Assembly (NCBI GenBank): GCA_013152225.1
Contig: JAADGR010000381.1
Span: 1-38,415 of the forward strand
From: Calditrichota bacterium
GTDB lineage: Bacteria; Zhuqueibacterota; Zhuqueibacteria; Residuimicrobiales; Krinioviventaceae
Direction of reading: 5' to 3'
Length of the DNA: 38,415 nucleotides
Shown: one piece after another, positions 21,059-29,078 of the stretch
How the letters are laid out: the number at the start of each line of letters is the position of its first letter
Numbering within the stretch: the first letter of the stretch is position 1
Notes under the pieces: model-generated
Told to the model about the DNA's origin: nothing
The model's database searches: none
The model's input: only the letters and a program-made list of their open reading frames with translations
Made by a program: the position numbers and the translations under genes

Positions 21059-21105
21059 TTGTCAACCCGTTCCTCAATGATAAATGATGATTTTTGCTCG
21101 TGAAT

Positions 21106-22047
21106 TTATTCATCCATCAGGCGTTTGTACAAGCCATCGGGAATATCCATCCTGCGACGGTTTAAAGCGACGCCCAACAGGTTTGAATGCGCTGTGGATA
21201 ATTTCCGCTTTGCATTTTGTGCGACTTCCCAGCGGGTATGCCCTGCCCACACGACGAGAACGACACCATCAACAACAGTTGCCAGACTAAGGGCATCGAC
21301 ATAAGAAAGTACCGGCGGTGAATCGAAAATGACATAGCGGAAATGATCACGCCATTCATTAACAAGATTCAGAAAAGTCTCAGAACTGAGCAATTCAGCC
21401 GGGTTTCTATCCGGACTACCGGCAGTGATGATTTGCAAATTGCTGTCATGAACAGGTTTTGCAAACTGTTTCCAGTCCAGTTCTCCTTCAATAATTTCCG
21501 CAAGTCCGTCTTCGGCTTCCAGGCCAAAGAAACGGTGCAGCCCGGGTTGATGAAAGTTTGCGTCGACGAGCAAAATATCACTTGGTTCTGCCTTTTGCTC
21601 TTTTTTATCTTGCGCTTCTTCAGACGGCGACTCGTTAGCTTTTTTCTTGCTCAAAGTTGTGAATTCCGTTGTAAAAATTTTGTCGGCGTCGGGTTTTCTT
21701 TTTTCTTCCTCGTCGTGAATTTCCTCGGGCCGGGGAGTATCTGCGGGTTTTTCTAATTTTTGAGCAACACCGCCGGACATTAGAAATGCCAGGTAAGTGG
21801 CTATGGTCGAGGAGCCTTCTCCGGCTACTGAACTGGCCATAGACAAAACCCGCATTTGGCCGCGTAAATTCGCAATGCGTACGTATTCTTTCAGATCATA
21901 AAAATCGTTGAGGATTTCATTTGGTAAATCAAATACAAAGAGTCCTCGTTTTGCAGGGCGGTTGCCCGCCGCCCACGGTGACGCTTCGATTATCTTTTTT
22001 TCCTCAACATGATTGAGCAAATCATGGACGACACTCATTATGTGCAC
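21106..22047 (-). CDS. CpsD/CapB-family BY-kinase-like protein with degenerate Walker A
   Basis: SVAGEGSSTIATYLA (no Lys), ILLVDANFHQPGLHRFFGL, YVIFDSPPVL; long charged insertion. Confidence 0.82.
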   Translation of the reverse strand: MHIMSVVHDLLNHVEEKKIIEASPWAAGNRPAKRGLFVFDLPNEILNDFYDLKEYVRIANLRGQMRVLSMASSVAGEGSSTIATYLAFLMSGGVAQKLEKPADTPRPEEIHDEEEKRKPDADKIFTTEFTTLSKKKANESPSEEAQDKKEQKAEPSDILLVDANFHQPGLHRFFGLEAEDGLAEIIEGELDWKQFAKPVHDSNLQIITAGSPDRNPAELLSSETFLNLVNEWRDHFRYVIFDSPPVLSYVDALSLATVVDGVVLVVWAGHTRWEVAQNAKRKLSTAHSNLLGVALNRRRMDIPDGLYKRLMDE

Positions 22048-22074
22048 CTCATTTTTTCAGGATGAAATAACTGC

Positions 22075-23070
22075 TTAGTTAATCGCCAACTGGCCGAGAT
22101 CAACACCATCAAAATATCCCAATTCCGTTTCCAAAATTTCGGCACCGATGTTTTTGTTGTTTCCATTCCGTTTTTTGGACAGACTATCGGTTGTAGTGAA
22201 AAATTTCGTGGTGTCTTTTTCTTCCTCTTGCGGAAGAAATTCTTTTCCTGTTGCCGGGGTAATGTTGCCTTTTTGCAAGAGTTCGGCAATGAGCACAGAA
22301 TCAACTTGTTTCATTTTTTTTCTTGCCGCTGTCAGCAGAGCATTATCGCACGCCTGGTTAATCAACCTGGGTACGCCATCGGTGACATCATGAATTGCCG
22401 AAAGGGCGGCTTCTGTAAAAATATCTTCCCGCCGCGCGCCCGCAACCCACAGGCGATGACGAATGTACTTTACCGTATCTTCCATGCCCAGTCTGGATAG
22501 CACCGCTTTCATGCTGATCCGTTGCTTTAACTGGTGCAGCATCGGATGATTAAGATGTGCGTCCAATTGTGGCTGGCCGGATAAAATGATTTGCAACAGT
22601 TTCTTGTTCACCGTTTCCAGGTTGGATAACTGGCGAATCTCTTCCAGGACTTCGGGTTTCAGGTTTTGTGCTTCATCGATAATGAGCACGTTGATCTTGC
22701 CTTTTTCGAACTCTTTGATCAGAAAGGTGTACAATTCCATCAAGAGTTCACTCATATCATCGCCTTTGGGTTTGAGACCGAAATCGCGGCAAATATACTT
22801 GAAAAGCTCGCGGGAATTCAAAGTTGTGTTAAAAACCCAGGCAAAATGGACGTTTTTTTGAAAACCACTCAGCATCGTACGGACCAGGGTGCTTTTTCCT
22901 AATCCCGGTTCACCGATGATAGCGTTGATACCTTTGCGCATGGATACTGCCGTTGTGAGGCGTTCCAATGCTTCCTGGTGAATCCCGCTTCGATAGAGAA
23001 ACTTGGGATCCGGTGAAGTACCGAACGGTTCTTCACGAAAATTAAAATGTTTTAAATACATACGACTCAC
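22075..23070 (-). CDS. ExeA/GspA-like AAA ATPase of the EPS-locus secretion-ATPase type
   Basis: MYLKHFNFREEPFGTSPDPKFLY, Walker A GEPGLGKST, Walker B NVLIIDEAQNL. Confidence 0.9.
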   Translation of the reverse strand: MSRMYLKHFNFREEPFGTSPDPKFLYRSGIHQEALERLTTAVSMRKGINAIIGEPGLGKSTLVRTMLSGFQKNVHFAWVFNTTLNSRELFKYICRDFGLKPKGDDMSELLMELYTFLIKEFEKGKINVLIIDEAQNLKPEVLEEIRQLSNLETVNKKLLQIILSGQPQLDAHLNHPMLHQLKQRISMKAVLSRLGMEDTVKYIRHRLWVAGARREDIFTEAALSAIHDVTDGVPRLINQACDNALLTAARKKMKQVDSVLIAELLQKGNITPATGKEFLPQEEEKDTTKFFTTTDSLSKKRNGNNKNIGAEILETELGYFDGVDLGQLAIN

Positions 23071-23104
23071 CTCGCGTTAATTTTAGTGTTTCATTGCAAA
23101 TGCT

Positions 23105-23329
23105 TTAATAAACAGGTTCTGCATGTACTGCTTCCCATTTTGCAGCCATAAAAATTTCATCGACAGAAACATTGAAAAGCTCAGCGGCTTTTTTCTTAAA
23201 TTCTGCTGTTGCTTCGATACGGTTGTTCTCTACCAATGAAAGATACGTGGAACTGCATCCGAGTAAAAAAGCTAATTCGTATTGCTTTAATCCAGCTTCC
23301 CATCTCTTAATTTTCAGCACGTTCTTCAT
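23105..23329 (-). CDS. Small XRE-family helix-turn-helix regulator
   Basis: KRWEAGLKQYELAFLLGCSSTYLSLVENNRIEATAEFKKKAAELFNVSVDEIF. Confidence 0.85.
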   Translation of the reverse strand: MKNVLKIKRWEAGLKQYELAFLLGCSSTYLSLVENNRIEATAEFKKKAAELFNVSVDEIFMAAKWEAVHAEPVY

Positions 23330-23386
23330 GAGGGGCCTCCTTTTGTGAATCAGTGATTGGTTGCTTTGCCATTTTTAAAAAGAACA

Positions 23387-24898
23387 TCAGGATTCGATTT
23401 CTTGATTCGTGTCTGTAAAATTCATATTTTTTAAATTTAACGAACCGGGGCTTTTTGCTTCAATTCGTCGATAAAAATCAGGGTGGAAATCGGGAATGGC
23501 GGCCAGAATAGGCAAGCCAAGACAATTTTGCGCATCCTCGATTGTGTTCACCGAATGATCGAAATACTCCAGAAAGAAAGCTGTCCCAAAAGAAACGACA
23601 AGTCCCAGCAAGACTGCCAAAGCTGCGTACAAAGGTCTGTTTGGCTTTACCGGGATGTGAGATGCGATTGCCGGTTCCAATAAGCGTACTTGAGCAGCAT
23701 ATTCTTTTCTGCTGGCTGAAATGCGCGCCTCTTCCCGCTGACGCACGAGCATCGAGTGGACAAGTTTCAAATCCTTAATACCGATGGTCAATTTGTCCAA
23801 CTCGTAACTTTGTTTGGAAAGATTAGAGATCGAACCAACAACTTGTCCCATGCTTTGGGCCAGCGCATCTTCTGAAGCTTTGAGCGCCTTGATTTTGATA
23901 TCTTCGACTCTTATGATGTCCTGTATTTCCGATCTTAGTTTCTGCTTGGTCTCGCGAATATCATCCAGCACACTTGCCAATTCGGGATGTTTTGGTGTGT
24001 ACTTTTTTGCCAGGGCATTCTTCTTCAAGTCAAGGTCGAATAGCGTCTTTTTCAAAAGATTCAGGTAATCCTGTTTGCTGCCCATTCCTTCGGTGGTCTC
24101 TGTCGTCGGTATGAAAAGGCCGTCATTCTTTTTGATTTGTTCTTTGATGATTTTTAGCCTGGCTTCTTTGGATATCCGCTCCGCGCGGACTTTGGTCAAT
24201 TCTTTATCAAAATCGGCGACTGAGGAAAAAAGTATTTCCGTCTGTTTATCCGGTAAAAGAATTTTTTGCTGGCGTTTGTATATCATTCCTTTTTGTTCAA
24301 GTTCATTGATCCGTTTTTCGATCATTTGGATTTGCTTGTCGAAAAAATCGTATGCCCTGTCGTCCCGGTCAATTGATGGCCTTTGCGTGATGTATTCCGT
24401 AACGATCTTTTCGACCACCTTGGCCGCAAAATTTGGATCCGTATCATCGAATGAGACGGAGAATACATTTGTGTCTTTTTCACGTTCCACGTCGACCTGT
24501 CTGGCGAGTTTCTCAACGGCTTTGTCATGCATCTTTGCTGCCTCGGCAACGTCTTTGATCTGCTCACCCTTTTTCGGCTGATCCATCTTTAAATCGGAAA
24601 CAACGGGCTCGAGGATACTGCGCATCTTAAAAATGAGCAATTCAGATGCAAGTTGGTCGTATGGCACTTTAGTGTTTTGTTGGTAATTGCCCAGCAGAAA
24701 AGACTTGTCGGCATTCTCCTGGTATTTCACCATCACTTTAGCCGTCGAGCGAAAAACCGGCGGCATGATAAACGCTGCCGCAACTATGCTTGCCACAATA
24801 ACGGTGAAAAGAATGAGTATTACTTTGCGCCGTTTGAAAACAATTCCCAAAAAACTTTGAGGTGACATCGGACTGTCAAATTTGTTGTACTCGATCAT
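23387..24898 (-). CDS. Wzz/GumC-family chain-length determinant, no kinase domain
   Basis: N- and C-terminal TM segments, coiled coil, PVKPNRPLYAALAVLLGLVVSFGTAFFLEYFD. Confidence 0.9.
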   Translation of the reverse strand: MIEYNKFDSPMSPQSFLGIVFKRRKVILILFTVIVASIVAAAFIMPPVFRSTAKVMVKYQENADKSFLLGNYQQNTKVPYDQLASELLIFKMRSILEPVVSDLKMDQPKKGEQIKDVAEAAKMHDKAVEKLARQVDVEREKDTNVFSVSFDDTDPNFAAKVVEKIVTEYITQRPSIDRDDRAYDFFDKQIQMIEKRINELEQKGMIYKRQQKILLPDKQTEILFSSVADFDKELTKVRAERISKEARLKIIKEQIKKNDGLFIPTTETTEGMGSKQDYLNLLKKTLFDLDLKKNALAKKYTPKHPELASVLDDIRETKQKLRSEIQDIIRVEDIKIKALKASEDALAQSMGQVVGSISNLSKQSYELDKLTIGIKDLKLVHSMLVRQREEARISASRKEYAAQVRLLEPAIASHIPVKPNRPLYAALAVLLGLVVSFGTAFFLEYFDHSVNTIEDAQNCLGLPILAAIPDFHPDFYRRIEAKSPGSLNLKNMNFTDTNQEIES

Positions 24899-24959
24899 GA
24901 CTTTCTCCCTCAGGATAAATTTTAATTTGCTTCCCTTTCATTCAATTGCTTTGCCGGGA

Positions 24960-25712
24960 TCAATACCTGTGATTCCAGATCATATATCTTGTCCAAATAT
25001 CGAGCGGCGGCAGGAGTATGTCATAGTATTGCGAAATAAAGTTATTGACATCCGCAATAAAAGTTCGCGGGACATACACCACATCAAAAGGTTTGAGAGG
25101 GAGGTCTTGTCCGGGCTGCTTTCTCAGAGATGCTAAATCCAGATTGATGCGAGTCGCTTCAGCTCTATGCTGGTTGTCCTCTCTCAGCAAAATAATACTG
25201 CTTAATTTTGCCGAAGTTTTTACTCCTCCAGCCGTTGCAAGTGCGCGTAAGATGGTCATACCTTTTGAGATGGGATATTTTCCCGGTTTTGCGACTTCAC
25301 CCATGACGTAAAACTCCTGGCCGCCGAACTCTCTTACAATAACCGTAACTTGCGGATTGATCAAAATTTCACTGTAGGCGTCGGTTACGATTTTGTTTAA
25401 CTGCATCGTGGTCATTCCCAAAACCAGAATGTCTCCGACTCTTTGCAATGAGATTTTTCCATCCGGCCGAATGGCTACGGTTTCGTTATATTGTTCGTTA
25501 TTAAAAAACTTTACTTCAATCACATCGCCGTAGCCGAGCACATAATCGGATGTCTCGACAATATCGTTGTTCGCATTGTGATCGAGTTGAACAATGGCTT
25601 TGCTGCTCCCGGCCTCGCTTTCTCCGGAATACGGTTGGACCGAGCAGGCCATCGTCACTATGAGTGGCAGAGTCATAAGGCTCAAAATCCATTTACTGTT
25701 TCGTTTCTTCAT
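24960..25712 (-). CDS. Wza-like polysaccharide export lipoprotein (SLBB domain)
   Basis: Lipobox VTMACS; DYVLGYGDVIEVKFF...VRPDGKISL; GEVAKPGKYPI; start chosen at MKKRNSK after GAGGG RBS. Confidence 0.9.
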   Translation of the reverse strand: MKKRNSKWILSLMTLPLIVTMACSVQPYSGESEAGSSKAIVQLDHNANNDIVETSDYVLGYGDVIEVKFFNNEQYNETVAIRPDGKISLQRVGDILVLGMTTMQLNKIVTDAYSEILINPQVTVIVREFGGQEFYVMGEVAKPGKYPISKGMTILRALATAGGVKTSAKLSSIILLREDNQHRAEATRINLDLASLRKQPGQDLPLKPFDVVYVPRTFIADVNNFISQYYDILLPPLDIWTRYMIWNHRY

Positions 25713-25822
25713 CTCATCCCTCACACACTTAATTAATTTTTTACTAAAAAAGTTTAAAAAATAGGCACAGCTCTCAGGGCAATATTCCCAATGGCGCGTG
25801 TGCCATGAAATCGGCATGGCGA

Positions 25823-26917
25823 TTACTTCATAAACGCCATTTTGCGCGTGTACTTGAAATCATTCACATCTATCGAATAGAGATATGTTCCGGTCGTTAC
25901 GACCTGACCGAAATCGTCGCGTCCATCCCAAACAGCCGAGTATTCGCCGGCAAATTTACTGGTATTCACCAATTGACGTACAAGCTGCCCGCGTATATTA
26001 TAAATAAGCAGCGTCACGTGGCCTTCGTCTTTCAATACATAACGAATGGTCGTCGATGGGTTGAAGGGATTGGGATAGTTTTGCTCAAGGTTATAAAACT
26101 TGGGCGCTGCCATTGTCTCTACTTTTTTCGGCCCATGGAATTGCATCATGCCGTTTTCCGAAACGTCGGCAACCCAGTAAAAGTAGGTTATATTTTCCTG
26201 CACATCGGGGTCTTCCCATTGATAAGAGTGCTTTGATTCGGAATTTCCCGCACCCGGGATCATTTTTGTAGTGACTTGTTTTTTTTCGCCTTTTTCCGTC
26301 AGACTTTTGAAAACATGAAAACCCAGGTTTTGTGTTTCTGATTGGGTCGTCCATGTGAGGATAACATGTCCCGGTCGGGCAGTAATACTGAATGCCGTCA
26401 TCTCGACTGATAAGGAACCCAGTTCTTTTACAGTCCATGTGCCAAAATCTGCTACTTCGCTGTCCGAGTTCTTTATTTCATAAAGGTCGGAATCACCATA
26501 ATAGGCCACACTCTGTCCGTTCACAACCGAGTCATTCCAGGCGCGGACGAAAACTTTTGTCCCGGGGACAAACAACAGAGCGTTTGAAAAATAGGCAGAG
26601 AATTTACCGGAATCCCAATCGGACTCGTTTGGAATCCCATAGCCAATGTGGGATGTCCCAAGAAGGGAATCGTCCACCGTTGTGTGGCCGAGAGAATCTG
26701 CCGGGTCTATCATGCCATTCGGACCGACCCAGATGATTTGAACAAGATCGCCGCTCGACGGATTGCCTTTCAAGTATTCCTGACCACCCAGGTCAAGGAC
26801 GCCGGAACTCGAGTAGGCAATAAATTGTGTAGGAACGAGTTGAGCGTATGCAGGTGAGCCTGACATGATGATCACGGCCATCACCAGCAATATTTGAGTA
26901 ACTTTTTGAATTTTCAT
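25823..26917 (-). CDS. Secreted protein with T9SS type A-like C-terminal sorting domain
   Basis: Signal peptide; C-term NLEQNYPNPFNPSTTIRYVLKDEGHVTLLIYNIRGQLVRQL...GTYLYSIDV; start at MKIQKV with GAGGAGG RBS. Confidence 0.88.
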   Translation of the reverse strand: MKIQKVTQILLVMAVIIMSGSPAYAQLVPTQFIAYSSSGVLDLGGQEYLKGNPSSGDLVQIIWVGPNGMIDPADSLGHTTVDDSLLGTSHIGYGIPNESDWDSGKFSAYFSNALLFVPGTKVFVRAWNDSVVNGQSVAYYGDSDLYEIKNSDSEVADFGTWTVKELGSLSVEMTAFSITARPGHVILTWTTQSETQNLGFHVFKSLTEKGEKKQVTTKMIPGAGNSESKHSYQWEDPDVQENITYFYWVADVSENGMMQFHGPKKVETMAAPKFYNLEQNYPNPFNPSTTIRYVLKDEGHVTLLIYNIRGQLVRQLVNTSKFAGEYSAVWDGRDDFGQVVTTGTYLYSIDVNDFKYTRKMAFMK

Positions 26918-26953
26918 TTTTTCCTCCTCACCAAACTGTTTTATCCGCATCCG

Positions 26954-28237
26954 CTAATTATTTGAATTGGGGTTGGGATAACTCCATTCATTATTCGGAT
27001 TATCGTTTTGCATCCACAAAATATAGCCTTGACCGGGAAGAAAACTCATGGACGAAACACTGACCCCGCTCATTTCCAGCCATTTTCCGCTCATTTCAGA
27101 GTTCCCGTCCTCGTAAAGCCATGCTTTTTCAAAAGTATTATTTTTCCAGGCCATAATTTGGTCTGCCAGAGCACTGATATTACTGCCTGTTACAACATCA
27201 TCTTTGGCCAGTTCGCTGGCATCCAGAGACATTTCTACGGGAAAGGAGGTTCCGATAAAGCTGTAACCCTTGGCCAATGTGACCACACGTTGTGAATCAG
27301 CGCACACAGTACCTGCCACTCGGAGAATTGTATCTGTGCTCGTACTTTGCAGAACAATCCAAAAGGATTCATCGGGTCGGATCAAAGAGGTCGACTCTGC
27401 AGTTCCCCGCATATTGACCCATTTCCCTTCAAGTGAGCCGGAGCCACCTTCGAATAGCCAGGCAGCTTCATATCCTTCGCCATTCCAGACGTATATTTTG
27501 TCCGATAATGCGCTTTGTGTGCTCCCTGTTAACTGTGTTCCGATGACGCTTGTAAGAGTAGAATCATCCGGGATCAGCGGCAAAGAAACCAGGTTGGCGG
27601 ATTTGTTCAGGCCAATGTTGAAGACGCCGACTTTATTATATTCGTGGAGAACGGATCCGCCGCTCAGTGCTTTGAGGATATAATACCTTCCGCTATCGGG
27701 TTTTGTCGGATAGTCCGTATCAGTAAAAGTTGTGGTACCTTCCAGCCGTTCAATTGGAGACGAGGGGGTGAAAAATGGATTGCTGCTGCGGTAAAGTTCA
27801 TACGCATCGGCACTCTGGATAGAAGCCCAATTTAAGCGAATGCTGGTGCCGGTGAAAACCGCGTGTAGTCTGGGAGTCCGTACAATCGCACTGACTTCTG
27901 TGGATGGCGCGCTTTCATTTCCCGATGAATCATAAGCAGTAACAACGAAAAAATAAGTTTTGCCAACGGTCAGGTTGTTTACCTGATAAGCTGTTGTGTC
28001 ACCCACGTCGATTGTTTTTGTATAATTGCTTGATTCCGCCCCATAGTAAAGTTTGTAACCTGCCAGATCGGATTCGGTGTTTGCATCCCAAGTAGCGATT
28101 AATGAACCGGAATAAGCAAACGGCACGGTTATAAAAACCAGAAAAAGCAGGGGGAGAATTGCTGTCACTTTCGAAGCCATTCCCATTCGTTGTTTTAATG
28201 TCGCTCGAAAGTTGCTTGTCTTAATAGTAGTAGTCAT
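26954..28237 (-). CDS. Secreted fibronectin type III protein with duplicated C-terminal module
   Basis: SGSLIATWDANTESDLAGYKLYYG...YFFVVTAYDSSGNESAPS; two modules with AWLxExG...GKWxxM; start at MTTTIKT after AGAGAGGTG RBS. Confidence 0.85.
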   Translation of the reverse strand: MTTTIKTSNFRATLKQRMGMASKVTAILPLLFLVFITVPFAYSGSLIATWDANTESDLAGYKLYYGAESSNYTKTIDVGDTTAYQVNNLTVGKTYFFVVTAYDSSGNESAPSTEVSAIVRTPRLHAVFTGTSIRLNWASIQSADAYELYRSSNPFFTPSSPIERLEGTTTFTDTDYPTKPDSGRYYILKALSGGSVLHEYNKVGVFNIGLNKSANLVSLPLIPDDSTLTSVIGTQLTGSTQSALSDKIYVWNGEGYEAAWLFEGGSGSLEGKWVNMRGTAESTSLIRPDESFWIVLQSTSTDTILRVAGTVCADSQRVVTLAKGYSFIGTSFPVEMSLDASELAKDDVVTGSNISALADQIMAWKNNTFEKAWLYEDGNSEMSGKWLEMSGVSVSSMSFLPGQGYILWMQNDNPNNEWSYPNPNSNN

Positions 28238-28320
28238 CTGCTTCACCTCTCTTGCTATTTTGAGTGTACTCATTATTTTTCCACGTGGTGCTATTCGTAT
28301 TTCCTTACTTTTTTCTCACG

Positions 28321-28363
28321 AAAAAGTCTCTGTCGGGAACCTGACGAATCAGGCCCCCGACAG
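28321..28363 (-). terminator. Candidate intrinsic terminator in EPS operon leader
   Basis: Minus strand CTGTCGGG-gg-CCTGA-ttcg-TCAGG-tt-CCCGACAG-AGAC-TTTTT. Confidence 0.6.
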
Positions 28364-28566
28364 ATGTGTGAGGGAACCATGAGTAGTAAATTCTGTTGTT
28401 GCGCATGAACCATCGATCGTGTCAAAGATTGCTTCGACCGAGCAGGTTCCCTGATAAGAAAAGTCGTACTAAAATTGTTTGGAAAATATTATGAAAGATC
28501 AGCAGGGTTTGCCAGACGGCGGTGGGGATCATCAAATGAAAAATGCCCGCCAATTGCAGCATACCT

Positions 28567-28632
28567 CTCTGTTCTTTCTTCCATGGCCTCTGCTATCATG
28601 TTTGATGACTGGGCGAGTCACATTGACAGCAG
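28567..28632 (+). ncRNA. Structured RNA element copy 1 (paralogous to 29104-29168)
   Basis: CTGCTATCATG-TTTGATGACT-GGGCGAGTC-ACATTGACAGCAG; shared core with copy 2; strand uncertain. Confidence 0.5.
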
Positions 28633-28780
28633 TTCTTCACATTGCTAAATTATATTTATTTCAGGACAAAAAAATCCCGAAAACTGCAACCACCTTTCGT
28701 TTATCCGTGTCCTGTAATCACCTGTACCATTCGCGTCTCCGTAATATCTGCAGTCTTCGGGGAATTTCATTTATCCCTTT

Positions 28781-28796
28781 TGCATCTTCTGTGCCA
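28781..28796 (-). promoter_or_regulatory. Sigma54-type promoter TGGCACAGAAGATGCA
   Basis: GG-N10-GC with TGGCAC-N5-aTGCA, facing the EPS operon, ~540 bp upstream of the FN3 start. Confidence 0.65.
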
Positions 28797-28878
28797 AAAT
28801 TAGATTGACAAGTGTATTAATGATTTATTAGAGATTATTCAAGTCATAAGGCTTTGTTTTAAAAGCTCTTACTTTAAG

Positions 28879-28905
28879 ATTTCAGTGTGCTGAAATAATT
28901 TTTTT
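28879..28905 (+). terminator. Candidate intrinsic terminator
   Basis: ATTTCAG-tgtg-CTGAAAT-aa-TTTTTTT. Confidence 0.5.
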
Positions 28906-29043
28906 AGTAAATAATTTATTGTTAAATTATAGTGGCCTTTAGGTATCGCACACCACACCGTGTTTCCTGAATGTCCCACAAATGGAACGAAAGTAAAATT
29001 TTGCGTATTAATCGAAAAAAGTTTCATTGAATTAACTTTATAG

Positions 29044-29072
29044 TTGACAAATGGAAAACAAATAATTATATT
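29044..29072 (+). promoter_or_regulatory. Sigma70-type promoter TTGACA-N17-TATATT
   Basis: Consensus -35, 17-nt spacer, 5/6 -10 match. Confidence 0.7.
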
Positions 29073-29078
29073 GATAGT

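Noticed and set aside
28590-28632. Hammerhead-like UGAUGA string in the RNA core
   Set aside because: The rest of the hammerhead core (CUGAUGAG...CGAAA...GUC junction) is absent.
28479-28808. 109-aa + strand ORF over RNA copy 1
   Set aside because: No recognisable domain or RBS; similarity to copy 2 is at RNA level with a 1-nt insertion that breaks frame.
28805-28833. TTGACA with 17-nt spacer upstream of the 28879-28905 terminator
   Set aside because: The -10 (TTAGAG) is poor; would give only a ~60-nt transcript. Not strong enough to call.
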